From Ktedonobacteria bacterium brp13 (lineage in GTDB: Bacteria; Chloroflexota; Ktedonobacteria; Ktedonobacterales; Ktedonobacteraceae), in assembly GCA_015099395.1 (NCBI GenBank), contig AP024096.1:3038001-3102000 (forward strand): a DNA stretch of 64,000 bases, given 5' to 3'. A model generated the notes under the pieces. The model saw nothing but the letters and a program-made list of their open reading frames with translations. It was not told the origin of the DNA and made no database searches. Positions 1 through 9,290 of this stretch are shown here, one piece after another. Every line of letters begins with the position of its first letter. Positions within the stretch are counted from its first letter, which is position 1. The position numbers were made by a program, and so were the translations under genes.

Positions 1-3000
1 AGAATGGCGTACGTGCCCTGGATACGTTACGTGCAGGGGTCGAGCAAGCGATTAACGCGCTGGGCAAAGGCTTTCTGACCTGTAATACGCCCGCCAATTA
101 TCAGCTCCGCACCAAACTACGTGAAGGCACATTAGCACCGCAGGACTACTATCGACAGGTGTTACGACTCGTGTATCGCTTGATTATCCTCTTTGTGGCG
201 GAGGATCGGGAGGTCCTCTTCCATCCAGATGCCAGTCCGGAAGCCAAACAGCGCTACCTCAGCTACTACTCAACCAGGCGTCTGCGTCGGCTCTCAGAGC
301 AGCGCATCGGCACCCGCCACACCGACCAGTTCCGCGCCCTATGGATCGTGATGGAGAAACTCGGTGCCGGGGAAGGCTATCCCGAACTGGGCTTGCCCGC
401 CCTCAATGGTTTCCTCTTCTCAAGCGAGGCAGTCGCAGACCTCGCTGGCTGTGGACTAACCAACTATGCGCTGCTGGACGCCATCCGCTCGCTCTCCACC
501 ATCGACGACAAAGGTATATACCGCAGCGTCGACTACAAAAATCTCGGCTCGGAAGAACTGGGCAGCGTCTACGAATCGCTGCTCGAACTACACCCTGACC
601 TGACCATTGGCGAGAACGGAGTCGCCAACTTCAAACTCAAGCACGTCAGCGGCAACGAACGTAAAACCTCTGGCAGCTACTACACCCCCACCAGCCTGAT
701 CGACTGCCTGCTCGATTCCGCACTTAATCCTGTACTGGAAGAAGCCTGTCAGGGTAAAAATGAAGAGGAAGCCGAGCAAGCCATCCTCAACCTCAAAGTC
801 TGTGACCCTGCCTGTGGCAGTGGACACTTCCTGATCGCAGCTGCGCACCGCATCGCCAAAAAGCTCGCCGCCATCCGCACCGGAGACGAAGAACCCGCCC
901 CCGACGAGCGCCGCAAAGCCCTGCGTATGGTAGTAGGAAGTTGCATCTACGGAGTAGACATCAACCCCATGTCCGTCGAACTCTGCAAAGTCAACCTCTG
1001 GATGGAGACCATCGACCCCGGCAAACCGCTCTCCTTCCTCGACTCGCACATCCTCTGCGGCAACAGCCTGCTCGGCACCACCCCTTATCTCATGGACCAG
1101 GGGATTCCGGACAGTGCCTTTGAACCTATCGAAGGAGATAAGAAAAAAGTTTGTAGCGATTGGAAAAAACTCAACAAGAAATACCGCGAAGGCAACCAGA
1201 CTCTATTCAACCTGGAGGGACAACCCTGGGAAGATCAACGGGTTATTGAAGCTGGCATGAACCAGATTGATCTGCTTGCAGATGATACAGTGAAAGAGGT
1301 ACACCGCAAATACGAAACGCATCAACAACTACTCGCCTCACAAGTATATCAGGACAGTCTGCTCCGCGCCAATGCCTGGTGTGCCGCCTTTGTCTGGAAA
1401 AAAACCGAAGCCAGCCTCGAACCAATCACCCAGGATGTCTATCACCGACTCAGCAGGAACTCTCAGCAACTCACCCAACCAATCCAGAATGAAATCGAAA
1501 GATTAGCCCAACAATATCAATTCTTCCACTGGCACCTCGCCTTCCCTACCGTCTTCCGTGTATTTAGCGACGGGCAGACAGCAGAGAACGTACAAACGGG
1601 CTGGTCCGGCGGCTTCGATGTCGTATTGGGCAACCCGCCATGGGAAAAAATCAAGATCCAGGAAAAGGAATGGTTCGCAGCGCGTAGACCCGACATCGCC
1701 AACGCGGCCAATACAGCGCAACGCAGAAAGATGATTGTAGCCTTAGAGCATGAAGATGCAGATTTACATGCAGCCTTTCGTGATGATCTGCGCAAAGCCG
1801 AGGGTGAAAGCTATCTCATACGCCACAGTGAGCGCTATCCCCTTTGTGGTCGAGGCGATGTCAATACATATACGATTTTTGCAGAAGGGATGAGACATAT
1901 TATAGGATCAACTGGCAGAATGGGTTGTATCGTGCCTTCGGGGATTGCTACAGATGATACGACAAAATTCTTCTTCCAGAACCTGATGGCATCTCAAACC
2001 CTGGTAAGTTTGTATAGCTTCGAGAATGAAGAGTTTATATTTCCCGCTATCCATCATGCAACAAAATTTTGTCTGCTTACTATTTCTGGCGATAAAAGGA
2101 AGCACGCTACTGCAGACTTTGTATTCTTTGCTCGCCAAACTTCGTATCTTCAAGATGAAGAACGTCACTTCTCACTTTCTGCTGCGGATGTCGCATTACT
2201 TAACCCTAACACTCATACCTGCCCAATTTTTCGTTCAAAGCGCGACATGCTTATAACAAAAACCATTTATGAGCAGGTTCCGATTCTTGTCAAAGAAGGC
2301 ATTTCTGAAGAGAATCCCTGGAATATTTCCTTTAACAGAATGTTCGATATGTCCAACGATTCTCATCTGTTCCACATGTATGATGAGTTACAAGCCCAGG
2401 GCTGGCATCTGCGCGGCAATATTTTCTATCGTGGCAATGAAACTTGCCTACCGCTCTACGAAGGCAAAATGATTTGGCTCTATGATCATCGCTTTGGCAC
2501 TTACGATGGGCAAACGGAAGCACAAGCAAATCAAGGTAAATTGCCAGAGCTGGATGCGAGTCAACATAATGATCCCAATTTATTTCCTATGCCTAGATAT
2601 TGGGTTCATGAACATGATCTTCCAGAGATTATGAGACAAAGAAATAAAGCATTTCTTGCATTCAGGGATGTGACGAGTGCAGTGGTTCTTCGTACTGCTA
2701 TATTTAGCATTATTCCAACAGTGCCTTGTGGACATACTCTTCCCATTATGATACCGGGCAATCTTCATTCGCAAGCACTTACATATCTTGCTTCTTACAA
2801 TACATCCTTTGTCTTCGACTATGTTACGCGTCAGAAGCTTGGCGGCACTCACATGACATTCTTTATTCTCAAGCAGTTACCCGTTTTGCTACCGCAATTG
2901 TTTGAGACCCCGTGCCAATGGGCGAATAAAAGATCCCTGGGCTCCTGGATCTTCCTTCGTGCTCTTGAACTCACCTACACCGCTTGGGATCTGGAGGCGT

Positions 3001-3353
3001 TCGCGAAGGATTGTGGCTATGATGGTCCTCCGTTCCACTCGGATGAAGAACGCCGCTTTCTGTTGCGTTGTGAACTAGACGCAGCTTATTTCCACCTCTA
3101 CGGTATTACACGGGATGATGTGGCTTATATTATGGAGACATTCCTGATTGTGAAACGCAAGGATGAGAAGGAATATGGCAAGGACAACTATCGTACCAAG
3201 CAGGTTATTTTAGAGATCTATGACAAGATGCAGCAGGCAATGGAGAGCGGCGAGGCATACGAGACGCTACTGGTGCCGGGGCCAGCTGACCCGGCGGTTG
3301 CTCATCCTGCTCGCGTGGTGGAGGCATGGGAAGGATTGCAGGCTGGCAGCTAG
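1..3353 (+). CDS. Eco57I-type adenine-specific DNA methyltransferase (DrmMI-like), 5' end outside window
   Basis: The frame is open from base 3, so the gene starts upstream; an internal GTG at 159 is not the start. It probably methylates adenine N6 using S-adenosylmethionine. Seen: SAM-binding motif [11 protein letters not shown] at about 804-833 and catalytic motif IV GNPPWE at about 1629-1646. A charged N-terminal region, an insert after motif I, and a long C-terminal region likely to hold target recognition surround them. The N-terminal part and the run [10 protein letters not shown] before motif I resemble the large methylases that pair with SNF2 helicases (DISARM DrmMI, BREX PglX relatives). 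The next two genes follow closely in the same direction and may share the transcript. The methylase call is firm; the DISARM-type assignment is inference because the partner genes lie outside the window on this side. Confidence 0.88.
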   Translation, partial: NGVRALDTLRAGVEQAINALGKGFLTCNTPANYQLRTKLREGTLAPQDYYRQVLRLVYRLIILFVAEDREVLFHPDASPEAKQRYLSYYSTRRLRRLSEQRIGTRHTDQFRALWIVMEKLGAGEGYPELGLPALNGFLFSSEAVADLAGCGLTNYALLDAIRSLSTIDDKGIYRSVDYKNLGSEELGSVYESLLELHPDLTIGENGVANFKLKHVSGNERKTSGSYYTPTSLIDCLLDSALNPVLEEACQGKNEEEAEQAILNLKVCDPACGSGHFLIAAAHRIAKKLAAIRTGDEEPAPDERRKALRMVVGSCIYGVDINPMSVELCKVNLWMETIDPGKPLSFLDSHILCGNSLLGTTPYLMDQGIPDSAFEPIEGDKKKVCSDWKKLNKKYREGNQTLFNLEGQPWEDQRVIEAGMNQIDLLADDTVKEVHRKYETHQQLLASQVYQDSLLRANAWCAAFVWKKTEASLEPITQDVYHRLSRNSQQLTQPIQNEIERLAQQYQFFHWHLAFPTVFRVFSDGQTAENVQTGWSGGFDVVLGNPPWEKIKIQEKEWFAARRPDIANAANTAQRRKMIVALEHEDADLHAAFRDDLRKAEGESYLIRHSERYPLCGRGDVNTYTIFAEGMRHIIGSTGRMGCIVPSGIATDDTTKFFFQNLMASQTLVSLYSFENEEFIFPAIHHATKFCLLTISGDKRKHATADFVFFARQTSYLQDEERHFSLSAADVALLNPNTHTCPIFRSKRDMLITKTIYEQVPILVKEGISEENPWNISFNRMFDMSNDSHLFHMYDELQAQGWHLRGNIFYRGNETCLPLYEGKMIWLYDHRFGTYDGQTEAQANQGKLPELDASQHNDPNLFPMPRYWVHEHDLPEIMRQRNKAFLAFRDVTSAVVLRTAIFSIIPTVPCGHTLPIMIPGNLHSQALTYLASYNTSFVFDYVTRQKLGGTHMTFFILKQLPVLLPQLFETPCQWANKRSLGSWIFLRALELTYTAWDLEAFAKDCGYDGPPFHSDEERRFLLRCELDAAYFHLYGITRDDVAYIMETFLIVKRKDEKEYGKDNYRTKQVILEIYDKMQQAMESGEAYETLLVPGPADPAVAHPARVVEAWEGLQAGS

Positions 3354-3446
3354 AGATGGCCGATGATGACGTCGCAAGCTTTCATACAAATGACTATACG
3401 AGAACACAATGCCTATCTGCTGCCATAATAGAAGGAGTCGTCTCTA

Positions 3447-4160
3447 ATGCCTATTGATGATGTTGATAAATTACGTGCTGCCTATGTCGATTTCCAGCAC
3501 GATCCGCTGGCTAACTTTATTGTCAATGTCCGTCGCACGCGTGCGGGTCAGATCCGCACATTGCTGGCTGATCCAGAGTCCCTGCCAGATGTCGAAATGT
3601 TTGATCGTGAAGTCTGGCGCATCGAGTCCCGTACCTATTTGCATAGCCATAGAATCGAGTTGCAGCTTTTCTTTAAATATTATGAACAGACCAAATTGCT
3701 CAAAACGATGGCCGAGCAGAAGTTAAAGATCCATGATCTGGAAAAAGCGCTCCTGGCAGGGCAGCTAGAGCTGCACGGCAACTATATTTTCGGTCAGTCA
3801 ACGGGTATCTTTGCCCCGATGATCAAAGATCAAGCACTCAAATTCTCGCTGTTAAAACAGGCTCTGCACACGTTCAATGATGAGACCCTGACACCACAAG
3901 AACAAGCATTGCGCGTCTATAACACCAAAGGCTTTGGCGAGAACAACGCCACCGGACTTGGCATGATCTTCCATCCAGATGCCATCGGCCTCGTCAATGG
4001 AGCCACCAGAGATATCATGCGGAAAATGGGCTATCAAACAGAGAAAACACCATCCTGGCAGAATCTGCAAGTCGTCTTACGCTCACTACACATCCTGCTC
4101 AACACCCGTGACTTCATCGAACTGGACTGGTTTCTCTATCTGTACGGCAGATCCCTATAG
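3447..4160 (+). CDS. Hypothetical protein downstream of DNA methylase
   Basis: A 237-residue soluble protein that I do not recognise. It starts at an ATG 8 bases after a strong AAGGAG. It has no signal peptide or membrane segment. Residues about 60-110 are helical and charged. The C-terminal half has a run around NNATGLGMIFHPDAIGLVNG, then a helical end rich in aromatic residues; this loosely recalls the substrate-sensing regions in front of McrB-like or restriction ATPases, but no ATPase motif is present. It sits 93 bases after the methylase and 15 bases before an HNH nuclease gene on the same strand, so a role in the same defence locus is likely by position only. Confidence 0.7.
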   Translation: MPIDDVDKLRAAYVDFQHDPLANFIVNVRRTRAGQIRTLLADPESLPDVEMFDREVWRIESRTYLHSHRIELQLFFKYYEQTKLLKTMAEQKLKIHDLEKALLAGQLELHGNYIFGQSTGIFAPMIKDQALKFSLLKQALHTFNDETLTPQEQALRVYNTKGFGENNATGLGMIFHPDAIGLVNGATRDIMRKMGYQTEKTPSWQNLQVVLRSLHILLNTRDFIELDWFLYLYGRSL

Positions 4161-4175
4161 AAGGGAAAAGGCATC

Positions 4176-4601
4176 ATGATCGAGACAAAGAGGCGCTGTT
4201 GGGTCTGTAATGCGGTGATCACCTGGGGTCAGAGTGACACCGCCTGTAAGCTGCACTGCCGCAACTTACTCTATGCGGAAAGCTATCGTATTGAGCGCCA
4301 CAAAGAGGAGTCTCATTCCAAGAACCATCCCGACGACCTGCACCTGAGTGAGTGGGCTGCAACCTTACGCTACTACAACTGGCGCTGCGCGTTTTGCAAA
4401 GGCCCCTTTGAGAGCCTGGACCATTTCATACCCGTGAGTCAGGGTGGAGGAACCTGGGTTGGCAACGTTGTTCCATCCTGCCTCCAGTGCCAGGCAGCCA
4501 AGGGCGGTCTGCTTCCCCAGGAGGTTGAGACAATCTCTCAGGACGTAATAGAACGCGTTGCGCGTTATCTCCAACGGCGTGCCCGCGCTGGCCGCAAGTA
4601 A
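4176..4601 (+). CDS. HNH endonuclease
   Basis: A 141-residue nuclease-like protein. The N-terminus has a CWVC pair that, with later Cys/His residues, may form a small zinc knuckle. The C-terminal half has a classic HNH core: CAFCKGPFESLDHFIPVSQG, then GNVVPSCLQCQAAKG. The DH pair is the metal/catalytic site, N the structural residue, and two CxxC pairs bind zinc. It is the third gene in line after the methylase and is probably co-transcribed, so it could be the nuclease arm of a restriction or DISARM-like locus. A homing role is also possible, because a second, truncated copy of its 3' half occurs at 6562-6799. Confidence 0.85.
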   Translation: MIETKRRCWVCNAVITWGQSDTACKLHCRNLLYAESYRIERHKEESHSKNHPDDLHLSEWAATLRYYNWRCAFCKGPFESLDHFIPVSQGGGTWVGNVVPSCLQCQAAKGGLLPQEVETISQDVIERVARYLQRRARAGRK

Positions 4602-4608
4602 GCGAACA
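4364..4608 (+). repeat. Direct repeat copy 1 (3' half of HNH gene)
   Basis: About 245 bases covering the HNH core and the bases just after the stop recur at 6562-6806 in the same orientation, offset by 2198 bases, with only scattered substitutions. The two copies bracket the acetyltransferase remnant and the oxalate decarboxylase gene. This is the layout left by a tandem duplication, or by insertion of a segment that carried part of the nuclease gene. Confidence 0.85.
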
Positions 4609-4652
4609 AAAAAGAGTCAAAACACTATCTTTTCTGTGGATTGTAGAATAAC

Positions 4653-4967
4653 TTGGATCTGCCCACGGGATGCGCAACGAGAGTGCATAGCTGAACAATA
4701 AGCACGAGCAACGTTCGCTGCCTGTCACAGGCGGCCTGTTCAACGGCTTGCATGAGCGCTCGCCCAATTCCTCGTCGGCGTTGACTGGAAAGCACAAAGA
4801 GTTTCTGTACTTCAGCCCGGTGCTGCGCATTCGGTTTGGTGGCCAGAGCCAGTTGGACCGAGCCGACGATCTGACCCGCCTCGCGCGCTACGAGAAGCAC
4901 GCAGGTGTGCGTCCGCACTTCGTCTGCTTGAGTTTATCTCGTTGCGCATCCCCGTGGGCAGATCCAA
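4653..4967. mobile_element. MITE-like unit with about 32-bp inverted ends
   Basis: The left end at 4653-4684 and the right end at 4936-4967 are inverted copies of each other. Each reads TTGGATCTGCCCACGGG followed by ATGCGCAACGAGA, with one extra G in the right copy. The core CCACGGGATGCGCAACGAGA recurs singly or in inverted pairs near 38775, 48610, 49898 and 50055 with differing outer flanks. No transposase lies inside; the interior holds an acetyltransferase fragment. I see no clear target duplication. It may be a non-autonomous element or a dispersed structured repeat. Confidence 0.55.
4706..4918 (-). pseudogene. GNAT N-acetyltransferase fragment
   Basis: About 70 residues match the heart of a GNAT domain: a beta strand AGQIVGSVQLAL, then the acetyl-CoA-binding motif A, VLSSQRRRGIGRALMQAVEQ. 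The expected N-terminal half is absent upstream of 4918. The C-terminal motif B region is lost where the reading frame runs into the inverted repeat at 4653-4684. The fragment lies wholly between the two inverted repeats, so it is almost certainly a non-functional piece. Confidence 0.65.
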
Positions 4968-5235
4968 ATATTATGAAAAATAACATAGACGCCGACTCAT
5001 ATAAGTAGTGACGCATATTACAACTAATTGTTGCGCTAAAATCAAGCTCTTCTGTTGGCTCCGCTGGCTAAAGGAGCGAAACCCTGGTATGAGATCAGCT
5101 AGTTTTATCGCAATGAAAGCAATCCATCTGTGTCACCACTCATACGAGCAAGCGTACTCCGTGCACATGCTCGACTTTGGGATAGCCTGTGCATTTAACT
5201 ATATGACCGCAGAAATAGTAGGGAGGAAGTAAAGT
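4968..5235. other. Intergenic, upstream of oxalate decarboxylase
   Basis: No convincing gene. The stretch presumably holds the promoter of the oxalate decarboxylase. A purine-rich ribosome site GGGAGGAAG ends 6 bases before that gene's ATG. Confidence 0.4.
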
Positions 5236-6480
5236 ATGGATACAACGAGACGTAAAATCATTCAATCCATCGCGGCAGCAGGCGCCGCATCTGCTGTTTC
5301 CAGTATCGCCAGCCTGGCTGATGGTATCCCACAACCTGACCCATTGACCAACAACGGTACCGTACCGCAACCGGAGCGAAATGGACTTGGTGGGACCGAT
5401 CCAGGCCCTCGTGATGTCCTGCTTGACGAACAGAATCCTGATCTGCTGGCCCCCCCTCCGACCGACGCAGGTTCGGTACCCAATCTGAAGTGGCCCTTCT
5501 CACTCTCGCACAATCGGCTTGCGCCCGCTGGTTGGGCCCGGGAAACGACGACCAAAGAGCTTCCCGTTTCGACTGAAATGGCAGGCGTAGACATGCGTCT
5601 GAACCCTGGAGCCATTCGTGAGTTACACTGGCATCCCGTAGGCGAATGGGGATTCGTCACCGTCGGTTCCATTCAGATCACCTGCCTTGACGCAGGTGGA
5701 CGCATGTTTGTTGATAATCTCAACCAGGGCGACCTCTGGTTCTTCCCCGAGGCTTATCCACACTCGCTTCAAGCCTTTGGTGGCCCGGGTAGTGAGTTCA
5801 TACTGGTGTTCATGGATGGAGATTATTCCGAGAACGACACCTTCCTGCTCAGTGACGCCTTTGCTCATCTCCCCAAAGATATATTGGCGAAAAACTTTAG
5901 AGTCCCGGTAAGCGAAGTGAGCAATCTTGCATCGCCAAGCCAACGCTATATCTATCCAGGCCAGGTACCTCCAACGAACGTGCGCGTCCCCGAACCTTAT
6001 GGGAAGCCGCCAAAGGCCTTTGGCTATCATATGTCGAACAATAAGCCCACTTTTCAGAATGAGGCTGGCACTATACATATCGTTGATAGTTCTTCTTTCC
6101 CAGTGACTGGCGCTTCGCTAGCTCTGGTGACAGTGAATCCTGGCCACATGAGAGAGATCCACTGGCATGCAAATGACGAGTGGCAGTATTACCTCCAAGG
6201 TCAGGCACGTCTCACTGCTTTTGCCTCTTCTGGAACAGCGGCTACCTTCGATTATCAGGCCGGTGATGTGGGCTATGTGCCGAGCAACTATATCCACTAC
6301 GCAGAAAATACCGGCAATACGCCGCTCCAATTCATGGAGGTTTTTAGATCACCCACGATTAGTAACTTCTCATTGGCACAATGGATGGGAGTGGCGCCGC
6401 CCTGGTTAGTGCAGGGAAACCTGAATGTCTCACAGGCATTCATGAACAAACTGCCAAAGACTATACCGTGGATCGTTTAA
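5236..6480 (+). CDS. oxdC: Bicupin oxalate decarboxylase
   Basis: A 414-residue bicupin that likely converts oxalate to formate and CO2 with manganese. Each cupin carries its metal motif: ELHWHPVGEWGFVTVG (about 5617-5664) and EIHWHANDEWQYYLQG (about 6151-6198), with later partner histidines in PHSLQAF and IHYAENT. The N-terminal lid reads SEND, close to the SENS lid of decarboxylases and keeping its Glu, which argues against an oxidase. The N-terminus (TTRRKIIQSIAAAGAASA) looks like a Tat-type signal with an RR pair, so export is likely. Length suits the OxdC/OxdD family. A perfect hairpin follows the stop, so the gene is probably monocistronic. It lies between two copies of an HNH segment, hinting that it sits on a mobile or duplicated block. 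Confidence 0.9.
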   Translation: MDTTRRKIIQSIAAAGAASAVSSIASLADGIPQPDPLTNNGTVPQPERNGLGGTDPGPRDVLLDEQNPDLLAPPPTDAGSVPNLKWPFSLSHNRLAPAGWARETTTKELPVSTEMAGVDMRLNPGAIRELHWHPVGEWGFVTVGSIQITCLDAGGRMFVDNLNQGDLWFFPEAYPHSLQAFGGPGSEFILVFMDGDYSENDTFLLSDAFAHLPKDILAKNFRVPVSEVSNLASPSQRYIYPGQVPPTNVRVPEPYGKPPKAFGYHMSNNKPTFQNEAGTIHIVDSSSFPVTGASLALVTVNPGHMREIHWHANDEWQYYLQGQARLTAFASSGTAATFDYQAGDVGYVPSNYIHYAENTGNTPLQFMEVFRSPTISNFSLAQWMGVAPPWLVQGNLNVSQAFMNKLPKTIPWIV

Positions 6481-6489
6481 CATCAATAT

Positions 6490-6521
6490 GGGTCAGGCGG
6501 ATGATCAAAGCCGCCTGACCC
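6490..6521 (+). terminator. Hairpin terminator after oxalate decarboxylase
   Basis: A perfect 11-bp stem GGGTCAGGCGG/CCGCCTGACCC with a 10-base loop starts 9 bases after the stop. It is followed by a pyrimidine-rich but not T-only run. Position and strength fit a transcription terminator. Confidence 0.7.
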
Positions 6522-6561
6522 GGCTCTCCTTCTCGGTTCTCACCTTCCACATTGCTGAAAG

Positions 6562-6799
6562 CTTACGCTACTACAACTGGCACTGCGCGTTTTGCAAAGG
6601 TCCCTTTGAGAGCCTCGACCATTTCATACCCGTGAGTCAGGGCGGAGGAACCTGGGTTGGCAACGTTATTCCATCCTGCCTCCAGTGCCAGGTAGCCAAG
6701 GGCAATCTGCTTCCCCAGGAGGTTGAGACAATCTCTCAGGACGTCATAGAACGCATTGCGCGTTATCTCCAACGGCGTGCCCGGGCTGGCCGAAAGTAA
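6562..6799 (+). pseudogene. Truncated HNH endonuclease (second copy)
   Basis: This frame repeats the C-terminal 79 residues of the HNH nuclease at 4176-4601 with a few substitutions. It keeps the whole HNH core (CAFCKGPFESLDHFIP and PSCLQCQVAKG) and the same C-terminus. The N-terminal zinc pair is missing. The only upstream ATG, at 6488, falls in the terminator of the previous gene and has no ribosome site. The conservation of the core means a short nuclease cannot be excluded, but a duplicated fragment is the simpler reading. Confidence 0.7.
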
Positions 6800-6833
6800 G
6801 CGAACAAAGAGGGCGAAACTGAATCTGCCCACT

Positions 6834-6876
6834 AGAGCCCCACTAACTGGTAAAATTGGGGAAAGGGTAAAAAACG
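6834..6876 (+). repeat. Degenerate MITE end
   Basis: The run CTAGAGCCCCACTAACTGG followed by TAAAATTGGGGAAAG resembles the left end of the MITEs at 22029 and 47926 (GGTAGAGCCGCATTAACCGG, then TGAAATTGGGAAA). No matching right end was found nearby, so it is probably a remnant. Confidence 0.5.
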
Positions 6877-7397
6877 ACGCGTGTCCTGGCATGGTGTTCT
6901 TTGGGAAATCCGCTTCCCATCCGGCTTCCTCCTTCGACATCTTGGAAATTGGCCCCATTGGTCTGGTTGGCCTGAACCTCGCTTTTCTGTCAATCCCAAC
7001 ATGACACGGGTGTGGAAATGGTGCCATGCCGTGAGCGGAAAGGTGCGCATGGTGTGGGCCATTGCAAGGAGACCAAACCCCAGAACTGGGTACTTGCAGC
7101 AGATGCGGCTTCCCCTCTCAGCATGCTGAGAGCAGAAAAAAGAGCGTGTGCCAGGCTCGCGTGGATGGTCTGGCACATGCATACACATGCTCTCTTCTTC
7201 GTCTCACCAGTCGGGCGTCTCTGCCGATCTCGTCTGCTTTGACTCACGTCGTACCGAGCGCAGAGGCGCACTTGCGTCTTTCATCGATTCCGATCCATTC
7301 CCCTTGCCGAAGATTCAAGCCAGGGAAATGGCACATCCGCGCCATCTCCCTGGTTCATCCATGCAGGCAAGGGGTCATCCCCGCAAAGGGGCAGGTG
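6877..7397. other. Intergenic with palindrome and hairpin
   Basis: No supported gene. A perfect 18-bp palindrome CTCTCAGCATGCTGAGAG lies at 7115-7132. A near-perfect hairpin built on CCAGGGA/TCCCTGG lies at 7320-7353, just past the stop of the minus-strand beta-helix gene, and may be its terminator, although it lacks a clear T run. Confidence 0.45.
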
Positions 7398-8939
7398 CTA
7401 GACGTGACAAGTCCCGTCGCTGTCGTGGTTGCCGCCTCCACTGGTGAAGACAGTCGTCCCCGCGCAGTTGTTGGGATGGTTGTCTCTGAGAACACTGTTG
7501 GTGATGTGCACTGTGCCGCTATTGCTGAAGATGCCGCCGCCGTTGCCGGAAGTGGCCGTGTTGTCGGCGATGGTGCTCCCGGTGATGTTGACCGTGTTGC
7601 TACGGAATTCGTTGGCGATGCCGCCGCCGGAAGTGGCCGTGTTGTTGGCAATGGTGCTCCCGGTGATGTTGACCGTGCCACCCATAAAGTTTTCGATGCC
7701 GCCGCCGTTGCCTCTGGCCGTGTTGTTGGCGATGCGGCTCTGGGTAATGTTCATCATGCCCTCGTTTTCGATGCCGCCGCCGTTGCCTCTGGCCGTGTTG
7801 TTGGCGATGCGGCTCTGGGTAATGTTCATCGTGCCACCGAAGTTGTCGATGCCGCCGCCGATGTCAGAGGAGGCCGTGTTGTTGGTGATGCGGCTCTTGC
7901 TGATCTTCATCGTGCCTGTATTGTTGACGATGCCGCCGCCGACGCCAGCCGTGTTCTTGGTGATGCGGCTCTCGTTGATGGTCACCGTGCCACCATTGGT
8001 GTTGAAGAGGCCGCCGCCGGCGAAGGAGGCCGTGTTGTCGGTGATGCGGCTCTTTTTGATGGTCATCGTGCCCGTATTGTTGAAGAGGCCGCCGCCGTCG
8101 GATGCCGTGTTCTTGGTGATGCGGCTCTCTTTGATGGTCATCGTGCCACCGGCCTGATTGAAGAGGCCGCCGCCGAAGAGGGCCGTGTTCTTGGCGATGC
8201 TGCTCTCTTTGATGGTCATCTTGCCCAATTCGTTGAAGAGGCCGCCGCCGTCGGTGGTGGCCGTGTTGTTGGCGATGCTGCTCTCTTTGATGGTCACCGT
8301 GCCACCAAGGAAGTTGAAGAGGCCGCCGGCGTTCTGGGCCTTGTTGTCGGTGATACTGCTGCTCTCTTTGATGGTCATCGTGCCACCGTTGAAGATGCCG
8401 CCACCGGTGCCAGCCGTGTTGTTGGTGATGCGGCTCTCTTTGATGGTCATCGTGCCGCCGTTGAGGATGCCGCCGCCGTTGACGCCAGCCTTGTTGGAGG
8501 TGAAGGTGCTGTTGCAGATAGTCACCGTGCCCCCATTGTTGATGAGGCCGCCACCGAGGGAGGAAGATCCCCCGGTAATGGTGAGGTCCTTGAGCGTGAA
8601 AGTGACGCCGTTCACGGCGATGACCTGCACGAGGCCCTGGCCGTCAAGAGTGACGTGCTGCTCGTTGCCGTCCAGGGTCAGATTCTTGTTGATCATCAGT
8701 GTACCGTCATCGATCTTGATATCTCCGCTACAGGCGAATGTGATGGTTGCTCCGCCGCTGGACGCATTATTGGCGGCGACAGCCATTTGCAGTTGATCGT
8801 CATCAGCACAGTCATGGATAACGACTCGGGAGGCGGAAGCGGCATGGACGTGGCCTTGCGGCTGGCTGAGTACCCCCAGCAGTCCCAGGAGCAGGGTCAG
8901 GGTTGCCAACATGAGCAAGCGTGTTCTTTTTCGTGTCAT
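7398..8939 (-). CDS. Secreted right-handed beta-helix repeat protein
   Basis: A 513-residue secreted protein. The start is the ATG at 8939, behind AAAGGA; the frame stays open further upstream but without support. Residues 1-33 form a signal peptide: basic MTRKRTR, a leucine-rich core, then an AHA-like cleavage region. After it come a short cysteine-containing region and about 15 imperfect repeats of roughly 22-26 residues of the form GGGLFNNGGTMTIKESRITNNTA, typical of parallel beta-helix, polymorphic-outer-membrane-like or pectate-lyase-like folds. No catalytic residues, membrane anchor or sortase motif are evident. Such proteins act in adhesion or polysaccharide binding; which applies here is unknown. 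The 5' region holds a large inverted repeat that could control translation. Confidence 0.85.
   Translation of the reverse strand: MTRKRTRLLMLATLTLLLGLLGVLSQPQGHVHAASASRVVIHDCADDDQLQMAVAANNASSGGATITFACSGDIKIDDGTLMINKNLTLDGNEQHVTLDGQGLVQVIAVNGVTFTLKDLTITGGSSSLGGGLINNGGTVTICNSTFTSNKAGVNGGGILNGGTMTIKESRITNNTAGTGGGIFNGGTMTIKESSSITDNKAQNAGGLFNFLGGTVTIKESSIANNTATTDGGGLFNELGKMTIKESSIAKNTALFGGGLFNQAGGTMTIKESRITKNTASDGGGLFNNTGTMTIKKSRITDNTASFAGGGLFNTNGGTVTINESRITKNTAGVGGGIVNNTGTMKISKSRITNNTASSDIGGGIDNFGGTMNITQSRIANNTARGNGGGIENEGMMNITQSRIANNTARGNGGGIENFMGGTVNITGSTIANNTATSGGGIANEFRSNTVNITGSTIADNTATSGNGGGIFSNSGTVHITNSVLRDNHPNNCAGTTVFTSGGGNHDSDGTCHV
7690..8510. repeat. Tandem approximately 70-80-bp coding repeats in the beta-helix gene
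   Basis: The DNA repeats a GC-rich unit containing GAAGAGGCCGCCGCC, GCCGTGTT and TGATGGTCATCGTGCC. Spacing is slightly uneven and divergence moderate. The period matches one beta-helix coil. The repeats also create a long open frame on the opposite strand, which is a composition artefact. Confidence 0.8.
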
Positions 8940-8950
8940 GGGAAAAGATC

Positions 8951-9076
8951 CTTTCTCTTTTTGAGAGAGCTCACGTGTATGAGCTCTGCACAAGAAGCGA
9001 AAGGATTTTTGCCTGTGGCACACACAAAAACGCGTCCTCCTTGTGCAGGGCTCATAGACGTGAGCTATCGAGAAAG
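8951..9076 (-). promoter_or_regulatory. Long 5' inverted repeat that may mask the ribosome binding site
   Basis: Positions 8968-8994 and 9040-9066 are inverted copies over 27 bases with two differences (both contain CTATGAGC or TATGAGCT and CTGCACAAG). Outside them GAGAAAG (9070-9076) and CTTTCTC (8951-8957) also pair. In the transcript of the beta-helix gene, this outer pairing would cover most of the AAAGGA ribosome site at 8949-8954. The intervening 45 bases also pair partly. Confidence 0.6.
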
Positions 9077-9290
9077 ACACAAAGAAGATATCTTCTCTAG
9101 ATATTTGTCTTTCTCTTCCCATTTTACCGATCTTGCTCAAAAAACACGTTTCGATCACTCTATGTAGCATGTGGAAGGTAAAAAAAATGCTCCGACGTCT
9201 CGACAGAAGAAGTGTGTGCTGCACAAGCGCGTCCTGCGGGTAGAAATTTTGGCATGCTACGAGAGATTTTTCGCCATAACCCCTTTCTTC

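Noticed and set aside
6488..6799. Intact short HNH gene starting at 6488
   Set aside because: That ATG sits in a strong terminator and the first 25 residues match nothing in the full-length copy.
7690..8510. Regular repeats resembling a CRISPR array
   Set aside because: The repeats are contiguous, diverged and coding, with no constant repeat plus unique spacers, and no cas genes are present.
7062..9167. A 701-codon plus-strand open frame with repeats like GRVVGDAALFDGHRA
   Set aside because: It is the antisense of the beta-helix gene. The minus strand has a signal peptide, a ribosome site and fold-typical repeats; the plus frame has none of these.
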